Positions 23,377 to 35,870 of a DNA stretch of 64,000 nucleotides are shown here, in pieces. The translations under genes and the position numbers were made by a program. The notes beneath the pieces were generated by a model, which did no database searches, had not been told where the DNA came from, and saw only the letters and a program-made list of their open reading frames with translations. The DNA is from Apophysomyces variabilis (Eukaryota; Mucoromycota; Mucoromycetes; Mucorales; Mucoraceae): the NCBI GenBank assembly GCA_002749535.1, contig MZZL01000136.1, positions 124,001 to 188,000 of the forward strand, read 5' to 3'. Position 1 is the stretch's first letter; every line of letters starts with the position of its first letter.

Positions 23377-25281
23377 GTAAACTTATATTTTTGTCGTAAC
23401 ACAAACTGTGTCGTTTTCGTAAAGTCGATTCACAGCTACTGTTTTGGACGCGAGTTGCCAATCAAGCTGGAATATAGAAATCGTAAAGGAACAGAAGTAA
23501 AAAATAAAAGTGTGCGAGGGAATTCGATGATGTTTATTTTTCACCAACTATCCAAAGTATTTATACGTATGATATTTCTATAATTTTCTACGAGGCTGAA
23601 GATGCGAGAAGTATCTAGGAACTTCTTGGAAACCAACCGCAACTTCGAGAACTTCTTGGAAGGCTTTAGCAAAAAGAGTCTTTGCGTTCATGCGCCGATT
23701 CCGGCTCCGACAACTGTTCCACCAATCAAGCTCAAGAGGTTAAGATGGTAATCCTCGGCCCTCTTCCAAAAATGTCATGAACTACAAGAAGTACTCTCGG
23801 TTATCGACTTTGACGTAATGCTCTCAATTGGTTTCCTTTTGCATCCCATTGCCGACAAGGATTACATAATGTAGCTAGAATCAAAAGATATAAATATTAG
23901 ACAGACAAGACAGAATAAACAGCATCCTTTTATCTATCGTTTATTTTATTCATTGGACCCGTCGATCATCCTTAAAGATCTTGTGCGGACTATTTCAGAT
24001 CGGGATTGACAGGACATTTTTGCTGTGCACGGTGTCGTGCGCGGTATTTTCTTCCTGATCTAGGTTTTCTTCCTGGCAAAGGTCAAACCCACTGGGGATC
24101 AAGGGTAACAAAAGAGATAGAGAATAAACGGATAGTTATCTTTATTGCTAAACAAATCTATGGATATTTATATTTTTTCTAAAACTAATTGTAACAATGC
24201 CGAGACGGACAAGCATTCAAAATAAGTAAAATAAACGGACAAGAGATTATGTAATATTTCGCTGAGCATGGTCTTCCTGGAGATGTTGCTGTTTTGTGAT
24301 GAAGACCGATGCGTTAGACGTTTGCCGTTTTTGGACCAAGGCCGATCTGACCAAAAGGTTTATGTCACTACAATTTTGCAGGCACGACAACAGTAAAAAT
24401 TGTTGTTTCCGTATTTGCTGAGCTGGTTTATCGAATGGCCAAGAAAAGACGAGCTAGAGATGGTGGACGACAGAACCAAAAAGAAAATAAGTAGATAAGA
24501 TTTATACTATTTTTGTTTATCTAATGAAACAATTGATATTTTTTCTACCTGTAATTGCATAGTGTTCTGGTATGGTAATACAAAAGGAAAACTCGGTTAG
24601 GAAGGGCAAAACGTAAAATACAGTCGATGGTTATCGAATGGCGCGAACGGATATGAAGGAATAACGAACATTCAAGTACAGCTGAAATGTATTGTAAGAG
24701 CCTGTAATAATAAGTTTTTAAAACTATAGAGCCGTATGCTACTACGTCGCAAGAGAGATGTTTCGATCCCAACAACTCAATGAAACCGTCTATGTCTCAC
24801 TAAGGAAAAAGATACTATGTCCAACGTTGTTTATTATCGGGTAGATATTTGTCACTTACTGTCTTTATTTATCTTTTCGCCATCGTAGTCTAATCTGTAC
24901 GATATATGCAGACTCTACATAGCATGTCAATCATTCTGGGTCAAATTAGGATACTTTCGGAGCAGTTGCAGCTATACGTGCTCAGGATAGGGTTTTATGG
25001 CCTTTTGCATGGATCACAACCCCCCAAAAAAAAAGGAAAATCCCATACGCGCGTACTTATGTTGATTACCTGTTTTCCCTCAGTGAAGGAAAAATAAATA
25101 AAGCTTTATAGGATTACGTTTGTTAAAAAGGGGGAAAAAAAAGAAAGAGTAAGAGCAGGCGAAATTAAACTAAAATTACATATTCTAGCAAAGTAACCCA
25201 AAAATCACAGAAGGAAAAAGAAAGAAAAAAGTATCAAACTTTCTCTTTTTTCCCTTTTTGTTCTCATTTGTTATAATACGC
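23377..25281. other. Gene-poor AT-rich stretch
   Basis: No gene recognised in 1.9 kb. A short plus-strand frame at 23602-23750 contains a direct repeat (two copies of AACTTCTTGGAA) and no known domain. A basic minus-strand fragment near 24010-24090 (PGRKPRSGRKYRARHRAQ) could be a retroelement relic but is too short to call. The end of the stretch is the 3' flank of the subtilase gene. Confidence 0.4.
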
Positions 25282-28200
25282 TTAGTTCTTCACCTGGATG
25301 AGACCGGATTCCCAGGTTTCCCAGTCCTTGGCCTTCTTGGGATTACCAAGAAGCTTGAGGGCCTGGAAACGGATCTTGTAGGTACCTTCCTTCACAGGCA
25401 ACGAGTAGGGGGAGTCAGGCACAAAGGTGGGAACGTAGGTACCATCCCAGGTCTGGACGTTTTGGTATTCCTTCACAGCCAAGTTGTTGCGTTGCAAATA
25501 TTGGACCGGGTTGAAAGCATAGCCAACGACTTTGCTGGTTTTGGCGTCAATGATCTCAGGTCGAAGTTCAGCAGTGGCAGTGACAAGACGGAAGACAAGG
25601 AAAGGCGTGGTTCGGACATTGCTACGATCAAACACGTAGGTGTCCTTAGCGGTATAGACCTTGGAACCCTTGTAGTCGGTCACGAAAGGCTTGTACTTGG
25701 GATCGAAGATGGGCAGATCGCGCTGCTTGCCGGCAACACCAAAGTAGGGCACATGGATATCCTTGACACCGGCGCTCTTCTGCTGCACCTTGAACTCGAC
25801 GAAACCACCGTACATCAAATGCTCCTTAGGGTTGACCTTGGGAGGAATCACAGTGACCTTGACGGTTTCGGTCTTACCAGGAGCTAGACGGAAGTGGGTC
25901 TTGGAGAAACGGAGACGGGCACCACCCTTCTTGGTGAACTCGGCAGGTTCAAGAGGGGTATAGCCAGAAGTCTTGAGGTCATAAGGAACAACGGTAAGGG
26001 AGACTTTGTTCACGACTTCATAAGAAACAGTCTTGTGACCGTGGTTCGTAATCTTAAGGGTATGAGTCTTGTATTGGTTGGAGGAAGTATCATTGAAGCT
26101 GATCTGGCCGGGAGTAATGTGGATCTGGTTCTTAATGGTATCATAGACTAAAAGGAATTAAAAGAATGTTGAGTGAACAAGCGAATGGACGCAACAAATT
26201 TCCTCTATTAATATAATCTAAGAAACTCACCTTGAATAAGACCAGCACCTTGACGAAGAGGGGAGTCCAAGTCTTTCTTGCCGTTTTCACGAGGAGTCAC
26301 AAGAGCGTAGTTCTGGAATTGTTCAGTGATGTATTTGGGGCTCTGCTTCTTTCCGATTTCACGCATGTACAAGGCGACGGCACCAGAGACGTAAGGAGTA
26401 GCCATGGAGGTACCGGACATAAGACCCCAGCTGCCAAGGTAGCGAGGAAGGGTAGAGTAGACAAGACCACCCACACCACCCAAGTTGGGCTTGAGATCCA
26501 ATTCATAGGTGGCACCGGTACTGGAGAAGCTGGAGGTGGTGGTGCCAGTAGAGAGTTTCAAGTTCTTGTCTTCCTTGTGGAAAGTGAAGGTGACCTTTTC
26601 ACCCTTCTTGACAGCAGCCAACAGTTTCTCACCGACATCATGAGCAATACCGGCCACAGGGAACTTGTCATCGAAAGAGGCAACGCCCATGGCATCACCG
26701 AAGGAGTTGTAGACCAAAAGACCGACAGCGCCCTTGTCAGCCACGTTCTTTGCCTTGATGTCGAAAGTACAAGAGCCTCGCTGCAGGAGAGCAATCTTGC
26801 CCTTGACATCATCAGGCACGGAATCAGCACTGCAGCCGTCCTTCTTGCTGCCAATGTTCTTGTCGCCAGCAACAAGTGGCACGCCGTTGGGAGGCAATGC
26901 AGAAGTAGCGGGAAGATAGGCTAAAATAAAATAATGACATAAAGTTAGTGGGATGATTCCATATTATGAATGATTTATTAAGGATCGGCAAAGGTAAATA
27001 AAAAAGGGACTTTACCTGAAGTTCCGGGGAAGACGCTGTTTTCAAACAATTTCGCGATAAAGTGGTAGTTGTCATACGATGCGACCGCCGTGGAATCCTT
27101 GGTGGTACTGGGCCTGCCTACAGTATAGACACCTTCGGAACCGGCATTACCAGCGGCGACGATTACTACAGAAATGAAAAAAAAAGACATGAGTATACGC
27201 AAAATGAATTCATTTTCTAAAGTTTCCTCTTTTTCCTTTACCTGGGACACCTTGTTCGACAATACGTTGGACAACATGGGTTTCACCTCCTTCAGACCAG
27301 GCACTTGTGTCACCCAAACTCATGGAAATAAGATCAACACCAGCATCATAAGCCATCAAAAGAGCCTTGATAATGATATCATTTCCGGTCGAACCGCTAC
27401 AACCGAACACACGCCACATACCGAGCGTCGCTTCAGGGGCAACACCAGTATAGCCCTAGACATCGATATAAAAAGATTGAGTTAGCAAAAGAAAAAGACA
27501 ATTGTTTCTTTTTTTAAATTTTTATATGAATGTAACAAGAACTTACCGTCTTGGGATCATAACCCGCAATAATACCGGACACATGCGTACCATGACCTGA
27601 ACAATACGAAAATCGTTTAGAGGTAAAGAACAGAACAAGAGGCCATGTATCTTTGTTTCCTTACCGCTAGCATTGGATTTCGCACCACAGTTATCCAAAG
27701 GAGTAGGTCCAGGTCGAACGATAGGATGATCGTCATTGGAGTCATATTTGTCGCCAACCAAATCGTAACCATATCTGACTTTGTAACCTTTACCGAAACC
27801 ACCGCCCAGAGCAGGATGCAAATAATCGACACCTTTTAATTTAAAAAAAAAGATTAAAGATTAATATCTCATCTGAACGCGTGCTTTGTTCTTTTTTTGG
27901 TCTTACCCGAGTCAAGCACACCGACGACAATGCCTTTGCCCTTGTTCTTCAGTTCCTTATGGACACGGTCCACTTGCGTCATATGGTGGGGATCGGTCCA
28001 GGTGGCCACGTTACGCGAGGCATCGGTCTTCAAAGGCTGGACAGAAGGGCGAGGGATCGAGGTCACCGGGAAGACATGTTTGACATCATCGCGCTCCAAG
28101 ATGGCCTTCAATGCCTTGGTATGGTCCGCGTCATCCAAACCACTCAATTGGAAAGAAACACCATTGAACAATTCGTGGTTGAACTTCTCCGAAATATGGA

Positions 28201-28411
28201 CTTTGGCTTTCTTGAAATCTTTCGAAAACGCATGGACTAGTTCGTCCTCATCGTAACGGGCATTGCCTTCAAATTCGACCATATAACGGCCAGGAACCAC
28301 ATTACGACCGGCCTTCAGGAACTTGGGATGATCCAAGGCCTCAGCCGAGCTAGAAAGCATGGCCATGGCCACCGCAAATAGCGGAAGAACAGTGAAAGAA
28401 CGTCGTTTCAT
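25282..28411 (-). CDS. Secreted subtilisin-like serine protease with PA insert and Fn3-like tail
   Basis: Extracellular or cell-wall S8 endopeptidase. Exons are 28411-27907, 27832-27665, 27596-27547, 27455-27242, 27165-27016, 26920-26231 and 26147-25282, giving about 880 aa. A signal peptide (MKRRSFTVLPLFAVAMAMLS, then SSAEA) leads into an I9-type propeptide. All catalytic residues are visible: Asp in VVGVLDSGVDYLHPA, His in GHGTHVSGIIAG, the oxyanion Asn in VAAGNAGSEG and Ser in LMSGTSMATPYVSGA (about residue 536). A PA domain lies between Asn and Ser (GKIALLQRGSCTFDIKAKNV). The last 280 residues form the Fn3/DUF1034-like C-terminal region common in large fungal subtilases. The start is the ATG at 28411; upstream the frame has no other ATG. 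Confidence 0.93.
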
Positions 28412-29468
28412 GTACAAAAGCCCGAAGAGAAATAAATTAAATTAAAGGATTGGTGAAGCGAAAGGAGAGGTAAGGGAAAGAAAGAAGACAGTTATCGTGT
28501 GTGGAAAATTGAGATCGTAGCGAAATAAAAACGCTTTGCTTTTATATTCATCCCATTTTGTTTTTGGTTTAGTCTACCTTATCATTGTTACTTCTAATCT
28601 TATGATGATGTCCAATGCGCTATGAGGTGTGACACGGTTCATAGGCAACAATTGCTATAGGGAACACATGGTCACCCACCTTTCTTGGAGCAGCATGTCA
28701 CAAGTGTATTTGGAAAGATGTCCTGAATTAGGAAATCGTAGCGAACGACGATTGACAGCGTGGAATGAAAATTTAAAGTGGCGGTATCCTAGACTACTCC
28801 TTTTTTGTCAATTCTGCCTGGACAAGGAAGGTATGGCCTTGCTCTCTCATGGTGACAACCAAGCGATCGAAGTCTTTGCTTTCCTTCTATTGGCTGACCA
28901 TGGATGACACCATCTAAGCAATAAAAGGGATAGGCTACCCTCCTTTGACAAGATTTGACATATTTGTGTCCTCTCCACGTTGACAATCCCTGGCTCTCAA
29001 CCCTTTGTCCCACCATTCTGCGCCTCTTAGATTACACATTTTACGATAAAGCCATCAAAACAGAAGACATCCATCATGTTACACCGCATACACAGTAAAA
29101 AAGAAAAATTTCATAGGATGGAAATGAAAGTTGCAAAAAGAAAAAAAGGATAGCAAAGAAAAAGCTTAACAACAAAAGATAAGCACACAGACCAAATAGA
29201 TCAAAGTCAATTGAGAGCCAAAGGAAAATCAAGGGTCCACAATAAAGAAAAAGCATTTTGCTTTTCCATTTACTTGTTCTTTCATTTTTTGGTTCTTTGT
29301 ACATGTATGTCGTGTGTACATAGGATGTATGGGCTGTATGTATGTGCGTAGGTTGGTGTGAATTTTTGTACATAAATAAACTATAAATCGTAATCAATCT
29401 GTGTTTTTTTTTCTCGTTTCCTTCGTCCTAAATCTCTCTCTATCAATAAGGAAGGGAATTTTTTTGTG
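28412..29468. other. Intergenic between the subtilase and HSF genes
   Basis: Holds the subtilase promoter and the 3' flank of the HSF-type gene. A purine/pyrimidine-rich stretch lies at about 29095-29180. No gene recognised. Confidence 0.45.
28540..28546 (-). promoter_or_regulatory. TATA-like box of the subtilase gene
   Basis: TATAAAA on the minus strand about 130 nt upstream of the protease ATG, a plausible core promoter element. It is seen as a motif only. Confidence 0.4.
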
Positions 29469-30830
29469 TCATCTATGGGAAAGTGGATCTACCGGATGGA
29501 CAAAGGCGAATTGAGCTGGAGAACTTTCAGCACCTGAGGAGGGACCTAGACTGTCTGTCAATTGAGAACCATTGGAGTGAGACCTCGTGTGGTGGGGAGT
29601 ATGCGGAGAATTGAGAGAATAGAGGGATGCTGATTCATCATCGGAAACGAGCGAACTCGCGCTCGGACTGGATACCAAGTGGTTGGTATACGGACCAAGG
29701 AGAGGCGATCGATGATGAAGGTCGCTACGTGACTGGGTGGAAACATGAAGCGAGGAGGGCCGTGACTGTGCGAACATGCCATTGAGTAAATCGTTATTGC
29801 CGTGATGGGAGGTGACAAAGATGGACGGCGGTGTTTCTGGTTTTGACATGCTACTGAATTGATCGATATTAAGCTCCGGTGGCAATTGACCTATAGGAAA
29901 ACGATGTCAACGCTCAGATCAACTCTTCCAGGGGGTCTTCATCGGATCGGTCTTTTCTATGATCACATTACCTCCATTGTTCCTTGCAATGTACTGCATC
30001 ATATTCTGCACCAACTGTTGTTGTTGTTGTTGTCTTTTTTTTGTATCTGCCAGTTCTTTGACAACTTGATGAAAGTTTTCGAAAAGACTACTGATCTGTT
30101 GCATCATCTCGGAGTGGGATGCTTGAAGCATGGTGATATGTGCTTGCAAGTCGCCTGTCTCTCTTCGGGTGGTATCGGATTCCATCGCCTTGCGTTTGAT
30201 ATCATCCAGTAATTCAGGTCGATTTCGTAAGAACTTGGGGTGAGAAAACTCCCAAATTTGATTTTCAGCTAAAGTGCGATGCCCACGTGGGGACTTGTTC
30301 ACCTTATGAAAACCGTACCTGTATTTTTCTTAATTAGATCGATCGGGAAATGACAAATTCTCCCCTTTTTGGTGTCAAAAAAACTTACATGTTCAATTGC
30401 CGTACGAAACTCGAGAAATTGTTATGTTTGAAATGTTTAGGTAAGACATCTCGTGAGAACTCCATAATATTGCAAACGATAAAGGATGAACCGGTATAAC
30501 TCCAGGCAATCAAATGTTGGTATTGATTATCAACAACCATACTAAAAGCAAAGGGTCAGTCATTAGTTCCAGCTATTTTCAGGGGCTATTGGTAATTTAC
30601 TTGTATAGTTTATGGACAAAGGTGTTTGTGTGAGATGGTTTTTGTGTAGGAGGAGGCTGAACTGACAGGTGTTGTGCATAAGCAGGCGGATAAGTGGCCG
30701 GAGCAGGTGGCGGAGAGGCAGCAGCAGCAGCGAAAGGAAGCGCTCGTACTTGCATAGGTGAGGTGTCCAACATATTATATTGACTCGAGGAGGTAGAGTT
30801 AGTAGAAGACGATCGTTTGTGATGGGTCAT
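29469..30830 (-). CDS. Heat-shock-factor-type (HSF domain) transcription factor
   Basis: Nuclear regulator with an HSF-type winged-helix DNA-binding domain. Exons are 30830-30601, 30541-30389, 30318-29972 and 29890-29469, giving 383 aa. After a Ser/Pro/Ala-rich N-terminus the domain runs from about residue 67: FVHKLYNMVVDNQYQHLIAW, then FSRDVLPKHFKHNNFSSFVR and QLNMYGFHKVNK across two introns, then WEFSHPKFLRN. A heptad region (LQASHSEMMQQISSLFENFH) with a Gln6 tract follows and could oligomerise. The C-terminal third is Ser/His/Pro-rich. Short HSF-domain proteins of fungi include Hsf1, Skn7 and Sfl1. There is no Skn7 receiver domain, so a more exact name is not justified. Confidence 0.9.
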
Positions 30831-31380
30831 GTTGAGAAGGAAGAAAGAAAAAAAGAAGCGCTTTTAGTTTGTTGTATGGTTCGACTAAACGGCAAACGGG
30901 GGGATGAGACCATTTTGTCCGCTTATATATACCACGTCACAAAAAAAAGAAACTTGGGAAAACGGCTTTGCTTCCCTTTTCAGTGGGGTCCCTTCTTTCT
31001 TCCTCCTCTCTTGCTTTCAAGCGATGACATAAAAGCTCCGCTTAACAGGAAGCAGTTGACGAATATTTAGCATTGAATATAATTTATTCAATTTTTTGCT
31101 TAGTCTATCTAAATGCATTTCATAACGTTGGACTTCAGAAATCTATATGCGCCCAATTTATTTCCTCACGTGGTTTCGTCATACCCAATGCTCGCTCTTG
31201 TGCGCCACGTTAAGCTGCAGTCGCCTGATGGAATCGGAAAATGGCCACTTGTTATTGCCAGCCAATCATTTCTCCAACGTGTTCATTTCAATCCATAGAC
31301 GTTGCCTTGTGTAACGCCAAACCCAGATCTAAAACTCCAGCGGAATTCATGTTACCGTGGATACCCAGTTGCTTTGCTGC

Positions 31381-31413
<33 letters not shown>
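30831..31413. other. Intergenic up to the assembly gap
   Basis: HSF-type gene promoter, then sequence with no recognised gene, ending in a run of about 30 T at 31384-31413 at the gap edge. Confidence 0.45.
30923..30931 (-). promoter_or_regulatory. TATA box candidate of the HSF-type gene
   Basis: TATATATAA on the minus strand about 95 nt upstream of the ATG at 30830. Confidence 0.4.
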
Positions 31414-31814
31414 NNNNNNNNNNNNNNNNNNNNNNNNNNNNNNNNNNNNNNNNNNNNNNNNNNNNNNNNNNNNNNNNNNNNNNNNNNNNNNNNNNNNNNN
31501 NNNNNNNNNNNNNNNNNNNNNNNNNNNNNNNNNNNNNNNNNNNNNNNNNNNNNNNNNNNNNNNNNNNNNNNNNNNNNNNNNNNNNNNNNNNNNNNNNNNN
31601 NNNNNNNNNNNNNNNNNNNNNNNNNNNNNNNNNNNNNNNNNNNNNNNNNNNNNNNNNNNNNNNNNNNNNNNNNNNNNNNNNNNNNNNNNNNNNNNNNNNN
31701 NNNNNNNNNNNNNNNNNNNNNNNNNNNNNNNNNNNNNNNNNNNNNNNNNNNNNNNNNNNNNNNNNNNNNNNNNNNNNNNNNNNNNNNNNNNNNNNNNNNN
31801 NNNNNNNNNNNNNN
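31414..31814. other. Assembly gap (401 N)
   Basis: Unknown bases flanked on both sides by poly-T on the plus strand (about 30 T before, about 20 T after). The assembly probably broke at a homopolymer; true gap size is not known from the sequence. Confidence 0.98.
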
Positions 31815-31873
31815 CTTTTTTTTTTTTTTTTTTTTTTCTTTTTCTGATCCATAAGACATTTTTATTTATTTAT

Positions 31874-33092
31874 TTATATCTTACTGTCACGGTGACTGAC
31901 ACTAACAACCACCTTTCCAAAGGAAGATCGATCACCGATCGCTTGAAGTCCCTGAGGAAGACGAGATAAACTGTAAATTTCTTTATACAATGCCGGCTTC
32001 AATTGACCGGATGCAAATAAATCCAACAAGGCTTTCCAGACGCCAGACACCTTTTCTGGCTCGTTTTGTACAAAGCCACCCCAATAATATCCCATGGCCG
32101 AGATATTCTTTAATAAAAGGCGGTTTGTGGGGATTTTTTCGATCTGTCCTTTTGCAAATCCGATCACGATGATACGTCCGTTCCACGCGGTGCATTTTGT
32201 GCTTCCGATCATTAAAAAAAAAAAGAAAGCAAGACAATACAAGGTTAGCCCTTATATTCTACCTGTTTCTTTTCTCTCTCTACCTTTGTTCGACTAAGCC
32301 AACGGGATCATAGACAACATCCACACCACGTCCACCGGTTGCCTTTTTAACTTGGTCTGGCCAGTCTCTATCATTGTAATTGATGACTACATCTGCCCCT
32401 TGTTCTTTAGCAAAGGCAAGTTTTTCCGCCGACCCTGCCGTGGCAATGACTTTAGCACCCAAAGCCTTTGCAATCTGAACGGCCGCAATGCCGACACCTC
32501 CGGCTGCTGCATGAATCAGGCAATATTCGTCGGCCTTGAGTTGTGCTTTCACAGCAAGTGCACCATAGGACGTCGGATAAGTGATATAAAGTCCGGCGGC
32601 CTGTTCAAATGAAAAGTTGGCGGGCATAGGCAGCACGTTTTTATGTGGTACTGTAATAATTTCCGCAAACGAATAATTTGTACCAAAGACACGGTCTCCC
32701 GGTTTATAGTTGGGCACGGTTGACTTGAGAACCACTCCCGCAAATTCGGCTGTTAGGATATGTAAGGTTGTGTGTGTGAGAGAGTGGAACAAAAAGGACA
32801 TGCAACAATCGGCTACTGACCTCCAGGAATAAAAGGAAATGGCGGTTTCACTTGGTATCGGCCTTGAATCTGTATAACACCAGAAAATAATAATATTACA
32901 CTTTTTTTTCAATCTTCGCCGTTAACGGGTATATAAATAAGTTGTTACCATGAGGGTGTCAAAGTAATTAAGACCAATGGCCTTAATCTGCACCTGAAGT
33001 TCCCCTTCTTTGGGTTCTGGCACAGGGACATTGGTGGACAAAGTAAGTTCTTCGGGACCTTTGAGCCACTGGTTTACGACGAATGCCTTCAT
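31874..33092 (-). CDS. NADPH:quinone oxidoreductase, zinc-free MDR family (zeta-crystallin-like)
   Basis: Reduces quinones or related enones with NADPH. Exons are 33092-32949, 32869-32821, 32749-32284 and 32201-31874, giving 328 aa. It starts MKAFVVNQWLKGPEEL. The GroES-like part has IQGRYQVKPPFPFIPG and AEFAGVVLKSTVPNYKPGDR. The Rossmann motif is AAAGGVGIAAVQIAKALGAK (about residues 140-160). GRIIVIGFAKGQIEKIPTNR and LLLKNISAMGYYWG are typical of the eukaryotic QOR/ACAD10-adjacent group. The zinc ligands of alcohol dehydrogenases are absent. The last intron uses an AAG acceptor and the second a GTCAGT donor. The gene stops 60 bp from the assembly gap, so its 3' UTR is unresolved. Confidence 0.92.
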
Positions 33093-33642
33093 GTTGGTTT
33101 GGGATGTTCAAGGAAAAGGCGGGTGGGAATATAGTTGGCGCGAATAGAAAGCATATAGCACAGACGGGGTAAATCTGCTTAGCTAAGGTTAAAATCAAAA
33201 AGCCCTCCTTCCCACTCACACAAACGGGCAAGCCTTTTTCCCGTTCTTGGTTAATTTATTACCCCATAAGTTCATTTTATCTTAGTCAAATAGCGCGTAA
33301 ATATGCTCCGTTTAGTCAAGCTTAAAAGGCACAGGATACAGATAGAGACAAAAATAGAGAGCCTATCCCCGCTATTCTCCCCTTCTGTTTTCTTCCGTTT
33401 TATCTTCTATGAGTCGCTTTATGCAGGACTACTTTGCTTTCGCCACTCAGTATCACTTTAATCGAAGAGAAGTGGGGTCAATAACATGCATTGATCGAGA
33501 AACTCGTCAAAGTATCGAACATGTTTGTTCAACAAAGGTACAAATAGAAAAGCTTATTTATCCGCAGCTGAAGCATATAAACCACAATCTGTTTCCTCAT
33601 TCTGCCGTCTGTCATGCAAGTATACAATGTTGTTTGTCTATT
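33093..33642. other. Intergenic
   Basis: Promoter of the quinone oxidoreductase gene and 3' flank of the THUMP gene. Short plus-strand frames here are shadows. Confidence 0.45.
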
Positions 33643-34761
33643 TTATTCCTTCTTGCTATTATCATCGAATAGCGCAGCCAAGTTATACTTTTTGCGCCCG
33701 TAATAGTTTTCTAATGCGCTCATGCCACACGCACTCTTGAAGACAGTAACAAAGATGACAAGCGTAGGATTCTTCAAATCAACCCTGTCATACCCATCTT
33801 AGCATACCAGTTGCCTGTTCGTAGAACATCAAAAGAAATCACTTACTTATAGTTTGAAGGGATCAAAGGAGCTATGGTTTGGATAATGTCCTCCTTTTTA
33901 ATCAGCATGTTGTTGCGAATTTCCGTTATGATTGCCACTGAGGTACTTGTAGTAGTCTTATCTTTAAGATGAACTTCCGCAAGACGTTCGAAGCATTTGG
34001 CCATCCGCTCCGTCGTAGCTGGGCAAATGAAGTCCAAAGGAATCCATCGCTATTCGTTTTTGCTAAAATCAAATCTTCTTTTTCCTTCTTTTTCCACTCT
34101 GTGAAACTTACTGCACAATGATTCAGCTTATTTAGTTCATCCATACGTTCTTCCTTCGATAGAATCGACAGATAATCTAAAATCATGATCATACCGTTAA
34201 CGATGGATCCCAGATTAGTGTGTTGATAAACAGTTTTACCAATCAGTTTGTTTAAAAATTCCGTAGGCTTCACATTGATCTTAAACCGGTAAAAGATCAA
34301 GCCACCACATGCAGCATCCACAGCCTGGAATCGTTTTTCCTTGCGGTTAGCCACTTTTTCTTGAGGAACTTCCTCTGTCTCTTCCACATCTAAATCGCCT
34401 TCGAATCTTTCCCATGTAAGCTCACATTGAGGAAACAGCTGCTGAACATAGCGTTCTAATCCCTGCTGTACTTGACCCTAAGGTGTGTCATTTTCCCGCA
34501 AAATCCAATTTCAGTAAACCAACCATGTCACATGGATCCTTTTACCAATGCTCTGGTCTCCGATTTAACCCCACATGACACCATAAGACCACTTTGACTA
34601 TCAGCGCGTTTCAGCAGACTGGAATGCTTGCTTAACCATCGCTGCTTAAATCGTCCTCGCATAATGGGTATAGTGTTGGAAGTGTCTTTCTTCTGCTTCT
34701 TCTTGATCGAGACATCAGCATCGGTCTGATCGTGCACGCGTTTTCCACTCTGGATATCCAT
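33643..34761 (-). CDS. TAN1: THUMP-domain tRNA acetylation adaptor (Tan1/THUMPD1)
   Basis: Partner of the Kre33/NAT10 acetyltransferase for N4-acetylcytidine at position 12 of tRNA-Ser and tRNA-Leu. Exons are 34761-34546, 34477-34112, 34049-33847 and 33784-33643; they join in one frame to 308 aa. After a Lys-rich start comes SGLMVSCGVKSETRAL, the N-terminal Tan1 motif. Later parts are EKRFQAVDAACGGLIFYRFK, RWIPLDFICPATTERMAKC and, in the THUMP domain, IITEIRNNMLIKKEDIIQTI then VDLKNPTLVIFVTVFKSACG, ending near ENYYGRKKYNLAALF. Exon 4 is short and easily missed. An upstream open frame to 34920 has a Cys-x2-Cys but looks like leader sequence, so I start at 34761. Confidence 0.88.
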
Positions 34762-35031
34762 AACAACTTTTCGACTTAGACAATCAGCAAAAATGGTATT
34801 CACACATACAAAATTCTTTGTGCCGTCACGCCCGCTCTGCATGAAAAGTTGGTTCCTGAAATTTAAGCCCGACTGCCGATGCTTGCATGGAGTGCAATAA
34901 AAACTGTTATCCACTGCCAAGAATGATAGACGAAGAAGCTGTTTTTGTTGTATTTGGCTGAATTATTAAGTGGATCAGAGGTCCTTGTCGTGGACCCTGC
35001 AGATGGTAACAAATATTGTGCTATTCACGTC
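34762..35031. promoter_or_regulatory. 5' region of the THUMP gene
   Basis: Upstream region of the Tan1-like gene; an open minus-strand frame continues to 34920 and could be a longer N-terminus. A MITE-like copy inserts about 270 bp upstream of the ATG. Confidence 0.35.
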
Positions 35032-35155
35032 CACTATGGAAACTGTGGGTTTCTTCTGGTCTCCATCAGTTCCTATTGAGCTATTCCTGGTTCCTGATGT
35101 ACTATTTCGTTTCTTAATGAAAAATAATACGTAAGGGACCAATTTCCATTCTGAT
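35032..35155. mobile_element. MITE-like element, copy A (diverged)
   Basis: Begins CACTATGGAAACTG and ends in AATTTCCATTCTGATG, an imperfect inverted repeat. It shares an identical 32-nt core (from TTCTGGTCTCCATCAG to GAGCTATT) and overall order with the better-preserved copy at 58831-58951, in the same orientation. About 120 bp, no coding capacity, so non-autonomous. The boundaries are approximate. Confidence 0.6.
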
Positions 35156-35399
35156 GATAGACTAATTCGAAAGACAAACATCATCTATCACAGAATGTGC
35201 CATCCCAGAACCTCTACGATCCATCGTACAGTTACCCTACACATTATCCTCGAATCCTATGATTATCTTATGGTGATTGTAGGATAATCAAGAATAATCA
35301 TAGTAACATGCTCCTCTGCAATTATTCTGTGATGATCTTTCTTGTAGCGTAATTGCTTCGCCTAGTAGTTTATCTAGATAATGATGTAGGTGTGAAAAA

Positions 35400-35870
35400 A
35401 TGTCGCAAGCAACGAAGGTTGTATATCTTTTTGATTGTAACTATGAAGGCACTCACCGTATATTACTCGATGGCGTTGGTTACGCTGACTTGAACCATAC
35501 TGAACGCTTAATGATCGAACCATCTGCGAGTTATGATAATGGAGACATGCAACGTACAAATGAGGATACACTGAAGGTGATGTGAATGCAACGTCAACAC
35601 TCTGAATGCCGAAGCTGCAAAGTACAAGCATGTTTCATGTATGTCTTTTCAGAAACGAGAGTTGTTAGCTATTCAAAGTTATCGGTGATACCTCGTCAGC
35701 TTGACATCTACTGAAGCCCACAACGCAGACTGCTGCTGCCATGTCCAAGTACGGTCAACCAGAATACCACAATCGTGGAATGAGCGAGCTTATCTGGTTA
35801 AGGTGTTACGAGCTGTTAGCCACATGCTACGTAAGAGATAGGACATGTTGATGTTTTTGGCAGCGAAGAC
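35400..35870 (+). pseudogene. Decayed member of an unidentified multicopy gene family
   Basis: Plus-strand pieces are QATKVVYLFDCNYEGTHRIL and ERLMIEPSASYDNGDMQRTN in the first frame. After a frameshift come LNAEAAKYKHVSCMSFQKRE, then an in-frame stop, then RIPQSWNERAYLVKVLRAV. The order and style resemble a large hypothetical-protein family that I recall from Mucorales genomes; this is memory of a family, not a search result. Multiple stops make it a pseudogene. Confidence 0.35.

Noticed and set aside
23602..23750. Short frame with repeated AACTTCTTGGAA, considered as heat-shock elements or a gag fragment
   Set aside because: Spacing does not fit heat-shock elements (one base instead of two between GAA and TTC), and there is no protein similarity.
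25258..28256. Several long plus-strand frames (up to 230 codons) in the subtilase region
   Set aside because: Antisense shadows of the spliced protease exons, which carry all catalytic motifs.
31241..31969. Open frames running through the N gap
   Set aside because: Artefact of unknown bases and homopolymers.
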